Assembly (NCBI GenBank): GCA_019637645.1
Contig: JAHBVH010000008.1
Coordinates: forward strand, 62,001 to 126,000
DNA from: Caldilineaceae bacterium
GTDB taxonomy: Bacteria; Chloroflexota; Anaerolineae; Caldilineales; Caldilineaceae
Length of the DNA: 64,000 nucleotides
Reading direction: 5' to 3'
Position 1 is the first letter of the stretch, and every line of letters starts with the position of its first letter. A model generated the notes under the pieces. It saw only the letters and a list, made by a program, of their open reading frames with translations. It was not told the DNA's origin and did no database searches. The translations under genes and the position numbers were made by a program. This document shows positions 42,304-50,587 of the stretch, piece after piece.

Positions 42304-43452
42304 TTAGGGCACGACGAGCGGAGAAAGTGCGCCTTTGCCGTCGCGGGTGAGGGTAAAGTGCTGGGTGTAGCTCCCCTTGCGCAGTTGGTGGGTGACACTT
42401 TTGACGTAGTAGAAGCCATCGTAGCTATAGCCCACGCCGCGCAGACCGACCAAGCCCCGTGGCTGGAGGAGCGCACCATAGCGACTGGCATCTAGTTCGC
42501 CCGCCGCCAGGAGCACCTGGTCGGTAGAACGGTCGGTCTCGCCTTGGGCGCGGGCCAAGGCTTGCACCATGGTAAGCCCGCTCTGGCGAAATTGGCGACG
42601 GCGGATCTGGGGTTGGGTGAGGGTCGCGGGCTGGCTAGCCAAAGGCGGTCGCGTGCTGACCACCGTTTGCACGGGCAGCGTCTGGCCGGTCTGCCGATCT
42701 TGCACCTGGCCTTCGACTAGGGTCGGCTCCAGCCCGCGATATTGAAAATTGATCGCGGTGACGTTGGTCTGGGGGCCTAGATTGACCGACAGCGCACGCT
42801 GTGGTGCGCCCACGCGCGGTGGCGGCCCCCAATAAGCGCGATTGGTCAGCGGCACATTCCCTAGCGGCCCGCCTGGGGTGACATAAAAGACATAGCCAAA
42901 GCGTCCGGCCATCTCCTGCAAGTACTGGAGATCGGTGCTCTGTTGGACGGGGACACGCTCGGTGACTAACGGGATATCCAGGGTGGGCGGCGGAATGACG
43001 GTTGGGATCAAGCCATATTGAGCATAGCTAGCAAGGATCTTGAGCGCAATCACCGCTTCTGGCTGGGCGGGGTGTTCGGCAGAGCGCTCTGCTAGATCCA
43101 TCATCACGCTCACATCTTCCCCAGTAAGGGTCAAGGTGGCCTCACCGGGCTCCGTGCCTGGATTTAGCTGTTGATGGGTAATGATGCCATCCATCAACAC
43201 TTGGGGCATGGCTTGGAACGTAACCAGCAGCAACACGCGGGTAAAAGGCTGCAACAAAGGGCTCAGCAGCAGCCCATAATCGAGCCGATCGGTGCGGGTG
43301 CGCCCCACGCGAAAGCTCATCTGAAAGCCAGAGCGATTGGTGTCGTCGTGGGTCACCGCGACGCTTTCCAGACTTTCAAGCAGGGAAAGCGGCGCGACCG
43401 TGGGTGTTCCCTGGCCGATCAGCACCGTTAACAAGGTGCCAAGATTGGTCAT
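42304..43452 (-). CDS. gpD-like hub protein (phage late control D family)
   Basis: 382 residues. Family features: beta-rich start with LLESLESVAVTHDDTNRSGFQMSFRVG, central VPVQQSTDLQYLQEMAGRFGYVFYVTPG (the QqxtDlxFLqrLAxrxGy motif), and a C-terminal GVGYSYDGFYYVKSVTHQLRKGSYTQHFTLTRDG. It forms the trimeric hub under the tube. The start overlaps the LysM gene by ATGA. Confidence 0.92.
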   Translation of the reverse strand: MTNLGTLLTVLIGQGTPTVAPLSLLESLESVAVTHDDTNRSGFQMSFRVGRTRTDRLDYGLLLSPLLQPFTRVLLLVTFQAMPQVLMDGIITHQQLNPGTEPGEATLTLTGEDVSVMMDLAERSAEHPAQPEAVIALKILASYAQYGLIPTVIPPPTLDIPLVTERVPVQQSTDLQYLQEMAGRFGYVFYVTPGGPLGNVPLTNRAYWGPPPRVGAPQRALSVNLGPQTNVTAINFQYRGLEPTLVEGQVQDRQTGQTLPVQTVVSTRPPLASQPATLTQPQIRRRQFRQSGLTMVQALARAQGETDRSTDQVLLAAGELDASRYGALLQPRGLVGLRGVGYSYDGFYYVKSVTHQLRKGSYTQHFTLTRDGKGALSPLVVP

Positions 43453-43745
43453 GGTAGCACCTGGGGCGTCGTCACCCGCAACACCGCGCCTGGTTCGGCC
43501 ACCAGATCAAAGGGCTGCATGGCGTTGTTGGCATCGGCAATGCGCCAGAACTGTTCGGGATCGCCAATCGTGTGCGCGGCGATCAAATCCAGCCGATCAC
43601 CATCGGTCACCGTCACTTCGGCGAGCAACGCTTGCATTTCCCCGCGCGGCAAAAAGCGACGGCGCACATAGGTAATGGGCACGCCGTCAGGCCCCGTATA
43701 GGTGGCGGTTGCCAGGCCATAATAACGACTCGTTGGTTCAAACAT
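43449..43745 (-). CDS. LysM-containing tail protein (gpX/gp53-like)
   Basis: 98 residues from MFEPTSRYYG; GGAGG lies 5 bp before this ATG, better than the ATG ten codons upstream. The LysM motif is DGDRLDLIAAHTIGDPEQFWRIADANNAMQPFDLVAEPGAVLRV. In contractile tails such proteins join hub, tube and wedges. ATGA overlap with the hub gene. Confidence 0.9.
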   Translation of the reverse strand: MFEPTSRYYGLATATYTGPDGVPITYVRRRFLPRGEMQALLAEVTVTDGDRLDLIAAHTIGDPEQFWRIADANNAMQPFDLVAEPGAVLRVTTPQVLP

Positions 43746-43777
43746 CGTAGCCTCCAGTGCTAAAACGCGATGCATCC

Positions 43778-43840
43778 CATGTCATAACACCATGTCATAA
43801 CACCATGTCATAACACCATGTCATAACACCATGTCATAAC
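43778..43840. repeat. 13-bp tandem array at the end of the tube-adaptor gene
   Basis: CATGTCATAACAC in four full copies (43778-43829) and an 11-base fifth. It fills the gap between the LysM gene and the adaptor gene upstream, and its last unit supplies the adaptor gene's stop codon (43834-43836). It breaks an otherwise overlapping gene chain. Confidence 0.9.
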
Positions 43841-44487
43841 AAACGAATATTCCCACCGCCAACCGCGCTGACATGGTTGACGCTGCCAATGACCGCCAGC
43901 GTTTCTTTGACGACTTGGTGAGCCAAAAAGAGGGCATAGCCAGGGTGGGTCACCGCAAAATCGTGATAGCTCAACACGCGCAGACTAAGATCCGCTCGGG
44001 CGCGAAGTGGATTCAGGCTTGGGTCATACTCCTCTTCGGTGATGGTAAAGCTGGTGAGACTCACGGGCAGAACCCGCTTCACGCCCCAGACAAAGAGGGT
44101 AAAGGGCGCTTCCGGCGGAATGATCTCTAGCGTACCCACCGCCAAGAGGGCGGTATTGAGGATCACTTGGCTGCTCTTGGGATAGAGCAGCATTTCCAAC
44201 GCGGAAAGCTGGGGATAGAGCCCCACCGCGCCGGCAAGCGGGTCCCCTTTTTCCAGCTGATCGGTGGCATCTAATTCGATGGCAAGGTCAATGGTTTCAT
44301 TGGGCGGGCCAGCGAGCCGCGTCACTTCGGTGCGCGCGCCCTCTGGCTGTTGCAAGCGCCCTTCCAGCCGACGGGTCATGGTCTTGGGATTATATTGAAA
44401 GAGAATAACATTCGCCAACGGATTGGCTAGGTCAAAGCCAATGATCGCGCCTTTGGTCAATTGGGGTGCGCCCGGAAAAGTCGTCAT
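43834..44487 (-). CDS. CIS inner-tube adaptor protein (Afp7/gp53-like N-terminal family)
   Basis: 217 residues from MTTFPGAPQLTKGAIIGFDLANPLANVILFQYNPKTMTRRLEG, a run typical of the eCIS tube-adaptor family (FQYNPxxxxR). CAGGAGGG before this ATG and ATGA overlap with the HEAT gene set the start. The C-terminal part (ARADLSLRVLSYHDFAVTHPGYALFLAHQVVKETLAVIG) fits the family. Its reading frame ends in the 13-bp tandem array. Confidence 0.87.
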   Translation of the reverse strand: MTTFPGAPQLTKGAIIGFDLANPLANVILFQYNPKTMTRRLEGRLQQPEGARTEVTRLAGPPNETIDLAIELDATDQLEKGDPLAGAVGLYPQLSALEMLLYPKSSQVILNTALLAVGTLEIIPPEAPFTLFVWGVKRVLPVSLTSFTITEEEYDPSLNPLRARADLSLRVLSYHDFAVTHPGYALFLAHQVVKETLAVIGSVNHVSAVGGGNIRLL

Positions 44488-45188
44488 TTGGCCCTCCTGA
44501 TGGCTTCGAGCGCGGCCAGCGCCTCTTGTCGGATAGATCCCCACTGGGGGAGTACGGTTGTATCACGTGCCGCCAGCGCTTCCAAAGGGGGGATCGCACG
44601 CTCATCGCCCAATTCGCCCAGCGCGAAAGCGGCCCAATAGCGGACTTCGGCGGCGGCATCTTGCAAGGCGGCGATCAGCGGTGCGACTGCCGTCGGTTGG
44701 TAGAGTCCGCCTAGGGTTTCTGCTGCCATACCTCGCACCTTGGCCGTTTCCTCTTGCTTTTCGAGGGTGGCGATCAGCGGGGCAACGGCATTGGGATCAC
44801 CCAGCAGCCCAAGACCATAGGCGGCCATCAGACGCACGTCGGCCTCTGGATCCTGGTGCAGCCGCTCGATCAGCGCGGGCAGGGCGCGCGGATCGGCCAA
44901 CATGCCAAGGGCGTGGGCGGCTTCGCTACGGAGGCTGGGCGCGGGATCTGCCAGGGCGCTCAACAAAGCGGCATAGGCCCGCCGATTGCCGATCCGGCCT
45001 AACATCCAGCAAATCTTGCGGCGCAACGGGAGCGCAGCCGCTGGATCGCGCAGGACAGCCAACCATTGGGCCAAGGTGGTAGCACCACTTTGGTAGATGG
45101 CCGCCACATCCTGCTGCCCTTGTTGGCGGGCATCGGGATGGAGCCGTTGGATCACCTCTTCTACCTGGGTACGAAAGGGTTTCGTCAT
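44484..45188 (-). CDS. HEAT-repeat protein of the eCIS cluster
   Basis: 234 residues. At least five HEAT/PBS-lyase-type helical repeats: LRRKICWMLGRIGNRRAYAALLSALADPAPSLRSEAAHALGMLADPRALPALIERLHQDPEADVRLMAAYGLGLLGDPNAVAPLIATL and so on. A binding scaffold, not an enzyme. It is embedded between the DUF4157 gene and the tube adaptor gene, overlapping the latter by ATGA, so it is made with particle proteins. ATG 45212 is an alternative start; neither has a good ribosome site. Possible role: chaperone or cargo adaptor (inference). Confidence 0.8.
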   Translation of the reverse strand: MTKPFRTQVEEVIQRLHPDARQQGQQDVAAIYQSGATTLAQWLAVLRDPAAALPLRRKICWMLGRIGNRRAYAALLSALADPAPSLRSEAAHALGMLADPRALPALIERLHQDPEADVRLMAAYGLGLLGDPNAVAPLIATLEKQEETAKVRGMAAETLGGLYQPTAVAPLIAALQDAAAEVRYWAAFALGELGDERAIPPLEALAARDTTVLPQWGSIRQEALAALEAIRRAK

Positions 45189-45196
45189 GATCGCAC

Positions 45197-46903
45197 TTAC
45201 ATCTTTCGGCATTTGGAGTTGCAGTTACAGTGACGTTTGACGCAGCCACGCGGCACTTGGGCGTTGGCGTGCCGTTGGGCCGCCAAACAAGCTTCGGCAA
45301 AGCTGCTATGGCCGCGGCTCATGCCAATCACCCGCTCTGGGCAAGCCGGGTTAGGCGGATCAGCCTGCGGGTCGGGGTAGACATTACAACGGACATCGTC
45401 ACACCCCCAGCGTCCGCCGCGGCCTTTTTTCTCCCCTTCTTCTTTTTTGCGTTTCTCCTCTTGCTGCCCTTTTTGTTCCTTCTTCTGCTCACCCTTTTGC
45501 TGGCCTTTACCCTGGCCTTTGCCTTTGGATTTTTTAACCTTAGGCCCTTGCCCCTTGATTTGCCCGCGCATCTGGAAGAATTGTTCAACAGCATCGATGG
45601 CCTGTCGTAGCCCTTCTCGCCGCGCCGTCACCAAGAAGCCATTGACCGCGGCAATCGCATTCTGCAATTCGGCTTGGGCTTGGATGGTATCCGCAGTCTT
45701 CTCGAGAAAGTAGCTGCGATTTTTGGCTTGATAGGCATTGGTCGCAGTGATGATTAGATCGCCCAGCCCAGGCCGACGCACGGTAATGCTCTCGGCAGTG
45801 CTGACATTTTTCAAGCGCTCTTGGGCACGCGCCGAGAATTGCGTAATGAGCTTTGCCAGCAGGCGCACCAGTTCTTCGGCATCGGCCCGCCCCGTAAAGG
45901 CGCGATCATCGGCGGCAAAGGCCCCGACCAAGCTCGCCATGTCCGGCTGGAGAGCCAACAAATTGGCAAAGTAGACCACCTGCCAAGCAATAAAGTCATA
46001 CATGATCTTGTCGGACTCGACCACCTGGAGGTAGAAGGTGAAGAGCGCTGTGTCCCCTGCCTGGGAGGCTGCCAGTGCCGCTTTGGTGTGGCTTTGGAGC
46101 AGGGCGAGTACTGTGTCCCCCTGTTTCACCCACGCGGCTAACTCACTGGCCGTTGCCTCGGTCCGAATCTCTTGCCAATTGGCTTCGATGGCGGCCAGGG
46201 CTGTGTTGACCGCTTGGATCGCAAGCTGGGTGGGGTCTTGCTTGGTGGTGGATGGGTCTTGCTTTGGCTCCTCATCGCGCTGGACGGTTACGGGGGATGC
46301 ACTGCCAGCCTGTTGCAGGACATGGGTCAGCTCGTGGGCGAGCAGCCGCTGGCCCGCTTGGTGCGCGGGGGCAAATTGGCCCGCGCCAAAGACAATGTGA
46401 TTGCCTACTGTGTATGCGCGGGCGTTGACCGCCGCTGCCGAGTGTGCGGCCTGTTGATCGGTGTGGATCTGGACCTGCCCAAAATCATGGCCGAAACGGG
46501 CTTCCATGGCTTGGCGAGTTGGCGAGTCGAGCGTTTGACCCGTTGACCGCACCACCTGTTCGACCAATGGTGGTGCGACAGCCGCGGTGGCTGCCTTCTC
46601 CTCGCGCTGGTGCGCGGTCGCGCTGAGGCGTGGTTGCACCGCGCTTCCTTGAACGACCGCATCGGCCACGCGGTCGGCCTCCCGCTCGAAGGGATCGTCG
46701 GGTTGATTGACACGCAGTTTTGGTTGCAAGAGCTTGCCCGCGCCAGGCGCAGGCGCCTGATGGAGTTGCCGTTTCCGCCGACATTCGGCACATTCTCCGG
46801 TTGGGCCAGGTGTGCCCCCACAAGCGCATTTACGTTGGAGGTGCGTACCTTGATTGGCGGTAACAGCTGTTTGGTTGGTGACGTTTGGCTGTGCAACTTT
46901 CAT
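45197..46903 (-). CDS. DUF4157 protein with Cys-rich C-terminus, candidate eCIS cargo
   Basis: 568 residues. N-terminal Cys cluster C26, C28, C38, C41 (RKCACGGTPGPTGECAEC) and the run LRVNQPDDPFEREADRVADAVV; then the DUF4157 domain with zinc motif HELTH at 190-194 (LLAHELTHVLQQAG). A helical middle follows (about 225-445). Residues about 447-496 are a Lys/Gly/Gln/Glu linker. The last 72 residues have eight Cys (GCDDVRC, GCVKRHCNCNSKCRKM). DUF4157 proteins accompany eCIS loci as putative effectors. ATGA overlap with the preceding gene. Domain meaning of the Cys-rich end not recognised. Confidence 0.85.
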   Translation of the reverse strand: MKVAQPNVTNQTAVTANQGTHLQRKCACGGTPGPTGECAECRRKRQLHQAPAPGAGKLLQPKLRVNQPDDPFEREADRVADAVVQGSAVQPRLSATAHQREEKAATAAVAPPLVEQVVRSTGQTLDSPTRQAMEARFGHDFGQVQIHTDQQAAHSAAAVNARAYTVGNHIVFGAGQFAPAHQAGQRLLAHELTHVLQQAGSASPVTVQRDEEPKQDPSTTKQDPTQLAIQAVNTALAAIEANWQEIRTEATASELAAWVKQGDTVLALLQSHTKAALAASQAGDTALFTFYLQVVESDKIMYDFIAWQVVYFANLLALQPDMASLVGAFAADDRAFTGRADAEELVRLLAKLITQFSARAQERLKNVSTAESITVRRPGLGDLIITATNAYQAKNRSYFLEKTADTIQAQAELQNAIAAVNGFLVTARREGLRQAIDAVEQFFQMRGQIKGQGPKVKKSKGKGQGKGQQKGEQKKEQKGQQEEKRKKEEGEKKGRGGRWGCDDVRCNVYPDPQADPPNPACPERVIGMSRGHSSFAEACLAAQRHANAQVPRGCVKRHCNCNSKCRKM

Positions 46904-47274
46904 CGGTCAAGCCCTCCGTAAATGGCCTGGGCAATCTGGTGGGCGAGTGTCTCCACCGGGGTATCTGGGCGAACGGCAATCACGCCACCATCGATCCGCG
47001 CGTCTGGCGCATGGCGCTGGCAGGCTGAGGTAAGCTCCCCGGCTGTCAGTAAGCGGGTTAATGCCTCTTCGATCAGCACGCCCAGCCGTGCGCCATCCAG
47101 CTTTGGAAAGCCAGCAAGCACCAACTCGTCAATGTGGACCGCCAGCGTCGCCGGTGGGTCTGCCGCTGGCTGCCGGTTTGGGTGCGGGATCAGACCCGTT
47201 GATCGCTGGGGCGTAGAGCCTAGTCCGGTGGACGGCTCGGTTGGCAACGCTTGCCCTGGTTTATCTGTCTGCAT
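46900..47274 (-). CDS. Small conserved eCIS-locus protein
   Basis: 124 residues from an ATG with AAGGGAAG upstream; the longer open frame would overlap the ATPase gene by over 200 bp and is rejected. A Pro-rich N-terminus is followed by AVHIDELVLAGFPKLDGARLGVLIEEALTRLLTAGELT and ETLAHQIAQAIYGGL. The HIDELVLxGF plus C-terminal IAxAIYxGL layout is one I associate with small proteins beside DUF4157 genes in eCIS loci. Function unknown. ATGA overlap with the DUF4157 gene suggests a partner or chaperone. Confidence 0.7.
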   Translation of the reverse strand: MQTDKPGQALPTEPSTGLGSTPQRSTGLIPHPNRQPAADPPATLAVHIDELVLAGFPKLDGARLGVLIEEALTRLLTAGELTSACQRHAPDARIDGGVIAVRPDTPVETLAHQIAQAIYGGLDR

Positions 47275-47351
47275 AATCTTCCCTTCTACCCACACTTGCC
47301 TACCTTGCTCGGCAGCCAGGAAAGCCCCTGTACACACCGTGTGTGGAGCGG

Positions 47352-49367
47352 TTACAGCCAGCCCCGGATCTCGGCCTCGGTCAGCGGTTTCTCTAATTTG
47401 GCATATTCGACGCGCGTCGCCGCTAGCAGATGAGCCATCTGTACTGGCTCTGCTGCCTCTGCCGCCAGAAAAGCGGCATGCAGCGCAATATTGCGAATAT
47501 TGCCTCCTGTAACGGTCAATTTCGCCAGCTTTTCGGCAGCCAACCCAGTGGTAGGCGTTTGCGCGGGAAAGATCCGCCGCCAAATTTCGGTACGTTGCCC
47601 CCCATCGGGGAAGGGAAAGTGCACCACAAAGCGCAAGCGGCGCAGAAAAGCTTCGTCCAACGCACTTTTCAAGTTGGTGGTGAGAATGGCTAACCCCTGG
47701 TAGGACTCCATGCGTTGCAGCAAGTAGCTCACTTCGAGATTGGCATAGCGATCATGGCTATCCTTCACCTCGCTACGCTTGCCAAAGAGCGCATCGGCTT
47801 CGTCAAAAAGCAAAAGGGCACCACCGGCTTCCGCCGCATCGAAGACCCGGCCCAAATTCTTTTCCGTCTCGCCAATATACTTGCTAACCACTTGGCTCAG
47901 ATCGATCCGGTAGAGATCAAGCTTTAGCTCATTGGCTAACACTTCGGCGGCCATAGTCTTGCCGGTGCCACTGGGGCCAGCAAAGAGCGCGCTAATGCCC
48001 AGCCCCCGTGCCGACTTGGCGGCAAAGCCCCAGGTGCGATAGACCTGTTCTCGTTGGCGTACGTGAATGGCGATGGCACGCAGGGTTTGGCGTTGGCGCT
48101 CGGGTAGCACCAATTCATCCCAAGTTGCCACTGGCTCAATCCTGTGAGCCAATGTGTGGAGGCGCGGCTGCGTTTCTACGCGACAGGCGGCCCATAGGCG
48201 TTCGCCCAGCGTGGTGACCGTTTCGGCAGGGGTGGTACGCAACGCACGCTGACAAGCCGACCAGATCGCGGGGGGCTCGAGATCGAATTGGGCGACCACT
48301 GCTTGCACCTGGCCGTTGAGGGTTGGGGGCAAGGCTGGGGCCAGGGTCGTCAGCGCGGTGGTCCAGAGCTGTTGCTGTTCCTGGCGGGTTGGCTTGGTTA
48401 TGGTAAAAGGCAGGAGCGGGCGCTGGGGCGAAGCGCGCCGCACCGGCGTGGCGACTAGCAAAACGCCATTTACCTGTTCGATAAAGCGATGAATGAGCTG
48501 TTCACGGCCAACATCGGTCGCGCTGCTGTCGTCACATTCGAGCAAAAGCGCACGCTGACCGAGCATGGCTTCGCGTTCCCAGAGGCGGATCAGGCTCGCC
48601 AACTCGTAGGGGGCGGTGGGCAACTCTTGCGCGGAAATACGATATAAGGTCAGCCCCAGTCGCGCCGCCACGGCCAGGGCCAGGGCGCGCTGGCTGCTCA
48701 GTTCGTCGCCACATAGTTGTACAGCTGGGCATTGTACCGCTGACGGGCTTTGCAACCAAAGGGCCGCAATCTCTTCTACCACTGGCGGTTGGGGTGCTAT
48801 GGCCGCGCTGGCTGTTGCGCACGCAACTGGCTGCACAAAGCCAACCAGTTGTTCATCGAGATAGTCCAGCCCCGTGAGATAGTGTAGCACGCGCTCGTCA
48901 ATACGTAGGCGGCTGGTGACCAGCGTGTTGCCTGCCTCGATTTCGAGCAAGCGCCAATGGCGTAGGGGGGCGGCTGGCGTGAGCGCACTCCAATGGGCTG
49001 CGGGCAGGGCCGCCAAGGCCAAGCTAAAGGTGGGATAGGGCCGCTGCGTATCGCCCTGGGCGCGGCGACAAAGCTCGGCAAAGGTGGCGTCTAGCTCCAT
49101 GCCCGCGCAGAGCAACAGGAGATCGCAGGCAAAGGGCGAAAGGCCAAAGTGCTGACACAAGCTTTCCAGCGCTGGGGGTGCCGCCATGGTCGCCGCCAGC
49201 GTGGCTGCCGCGGGATGGGGGTCTGGTGCTGGCGCTTGGTCTATATAAGCCAGCAAATGGGCGCGCACAGCCGCGACCCTTGTCACCAGATATTGCTGAT
49301 TGGCCGTTGACCATGCTGCGTAAGCGGTTGCGTAACCGGTTGTATCCATTGGGTTCTCGTGCCTCAC
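47352..49367 (-). CDS. AAA+ ATPase of the eCIS cluster (Afp15-like)
   Basis: 671 residues. The C-terminal AAA+ module has Walker A AGPSGTGKTMAAE (about residue 465), Walker B LLLFDEADALFG (about 522) and sensor/Arg-finger region FLRRLRFVVHFPFP. The N-terminal half (about 1-400) is a large winged-helix/AAA-like region with LLLLCAGMELDATFAELCRRAQGD, typical of eCIS ATPases. Required in Afp/PVC systems for particle assembly. GTG start overlaps the previous TGA; the ATG six codons later is an alternative. Confidence 0.93.
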   Translation of the reverse strand: MRHENPMDTTGYATAYAAWSTANQQYLVTRVAAVRAHLLAYIDQAPAPDPHPAAATLAATMAAPPALESLCQHFGLSPFACDLLLLCAGMELDATFAELCRRAQGDTQRPYPTFSLALAALPAAHWSALTPAAPLRHWRLLEIEAGNTLVTSRLRIDERVLHYLTGLDYLDEQLVGFVQPVACATASAAIAPQPPVVEEIAALWLQSPSAVQCPAVQLCGDELSSQRALALAVAARLGLTLYRISAQELPTAPYELASLIRLWEREAMLGQRALLLECDDSSATDVGREQLIHRFIEQVNGVLLVATPVRRASPQRPLLPFTITKPTRQEQQQLWTTALTTLAPALPPTLNGQVQAVVAQFDLEPPAIWSACQRALRTTPAETVTTLGERLWAACRVETQPRLHTLAHRIEPVATWDELVLPERQRQTLRAIAIHVRQREQVYRTWGFAAKSARGLGISALFAGPSGTGKTMAAEVLANELKLDLYRIDLSQVVSKYIGETEKNLGRVFDAAEAGGALLLFDEADALFGKRSEVKDSHDRYANLEVSYLLQRMESYQGLAILTTNLKSALDEAFLRRLRFVVHFPFPDGGQRTEIWRRIFPAQTPTTGLAAEKLAKLTVTGGNIRNIALHAAFLAAEAAEPVQMAHLLAATRVEYAKLEKPLTEAEIRGWL

Positions 49368-50587
49368 ACCATTGTCACCAATGGTGCCACATAGGCACCA
49401 TTCACATCACTGGTCAGTAGACTCTCTGCGCCTGCTACCTGGACCCGGACCAAGTACGTTCCCGGTTCAACATTCGCCACCGGGAAGCGGATGGTTGTGG
49501 TGCTCGTGGCTGCTTCATCGGTCAGGCCATGTTGGGCCGGTGACGGAAAGCTATAGGCCCGGGGGGCGCGCTGGCTAGGGGCCTGGTGCTCGTTAAGCGA
49601 GAGCAACACCTGTTGCGCGCGGCCCACCGCTGGCGTAAAGGTCACCGGTATCATCGTGGCGCTGACCTCGGCAGGGTTGATTGTAATTCTGGGTCGCAGC
49701 ACTAGGGGGACGACATTGGATGTTGCCCCGTCGGTATAGGCAATTTGGATGGCCTGTACCCCCGCGCGAAGCTCCGCGCCGCTAAGGGTCAGGCGAATTT
49801 CGGTATCGGTGGCTGTGGTGGGCAGCACTGCCGCCTCGCCCACCAGCACAGCCCGTACCGCCCCAGCCAAGCCGCGGCCTTGAATAAGAAGGGTATCCAT
49901 TACCGTGATCGGGGCTTGCGCGCTGGCTGCCCCAATCACGCGCTCAATCACCGCTGGGTGGAAGGGCCGCGCGGTCAGGTTCCGCACGCGTACCGGCAGC
50001 GCACGTTGCGGTGTCGTGGTCGCCTCGATCAAGACTGTCGTTGCCAAGTAGGCCATGCTCAGGGTGTAGGGCGTTTGAAAGAAGACCGACCATAGTTTGG
50101 AAAGTTCTTCCAAGGAGAGGGAAAGGGGCATAAATTTGACCAATTCCACCTCGTCGGCCAGATCGCTCTCGCGCAGAAAGTGATCGGGATCATCGGCTAA
50201 GGCGTGCTGGCGGGTTGTGCGGATCTCCTCACGCGTCAGCATGGGCTGGGCGTGCAGAGTGCGTGCCACGCCGCCTAATACCCGCTGTGGCTCTAGGGTC
50301 AGTTCACTCCCATAAAAGGTAAACAAATAGTGTAAATCCAAGGCAACGCGGGGCCGCTGCACCAATCGACTATCCCCCGTCCGCGTCGGCAGGTCGGCGT
50401 TGCGCCAGGCACTGTTGGGCGTCACTTGGTAGAGATAGAGGTTGACCCCGCGCGGGGGCAAGCCGCTGCTATTGCTATCGGGCCGCACGGTCGTCACCGT
50501 GGCACCGGGTACGTCCGTACCCACCGTTCCCTGCAACACCGCTTGTAGAGTTGCCGTAACGGCAGCTATCGCCAAAAAGTTACTCAT
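49364..50587 (-). CDS. DUF4255 (Pvc16/Afp16-type) tail-terminator protein with IPT/TIG-like domains
   Basis: 407 residues. The N-terminal 190 residues (AIAAVTATLQAVLQG ... GVNLYLYQVTPNSAWRNADLPTRTGD ... LDLHYLFTFYGSELTLEPQRVLGGVARTLHAQPMLT) are DUF4255, the family of the protein that caps the tube and sheath. Residues about 215-400 look like two IPT/TIG-like beta sandwiches (MDTLLIQGRGLAGAVRAVLVGEAAV...). ATGA overlap with the upstream gene. Confidence 0.92.
   Translation of the reverse strand: MSNFLAIAAVTATLQAVLQGTVGTDVPGATVTTVRPDSNSSGLPPRGVNLYLYQVTPNSAWRNADLPTRTGDSRLVQRPRVALDLHYLFTFYGSELTLEPQRVLGGVARTLHAQPMLTREEIRTTRQHALADDPDHFLRESDLADEVELVKFMPLSLSLEELSKLWSVFFQTPYTLSMAYLATTVLIEATTTPQRALPVRVRNLTARPFHPAVIERVIGAASAQAPITVMDTLLIQGRGLAGAVRAVLVGEAAVLPTTATDTEIRLTLSGAELRAGVQAIQIAYTDGATSNVVPLVLRPRITINPAEVSATMIPVTFTPAVGRAQQVLLSLNEHQAPSQRAPRAYSFPSPAQHGLTDEAATSTTTIRFPVANVEPGTYLVRVQVAGAESLLTSDVNGAYVAPLVTMV

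Noticed and set aside
42135..42491. N-terminal extension of the gpV-like spike protein
   Set aside because: It overlaps the hub gene out of frame and has no ribosome site; the spike family begins at MPSFYGKYRG.
46900..47583. 227-residue version of the small eCIS protein
   Set aside because: The extra N-terminus is antigenic-looking shadow sequence of the ATPase gene; a good ribosome site supports the ATG at 47274.
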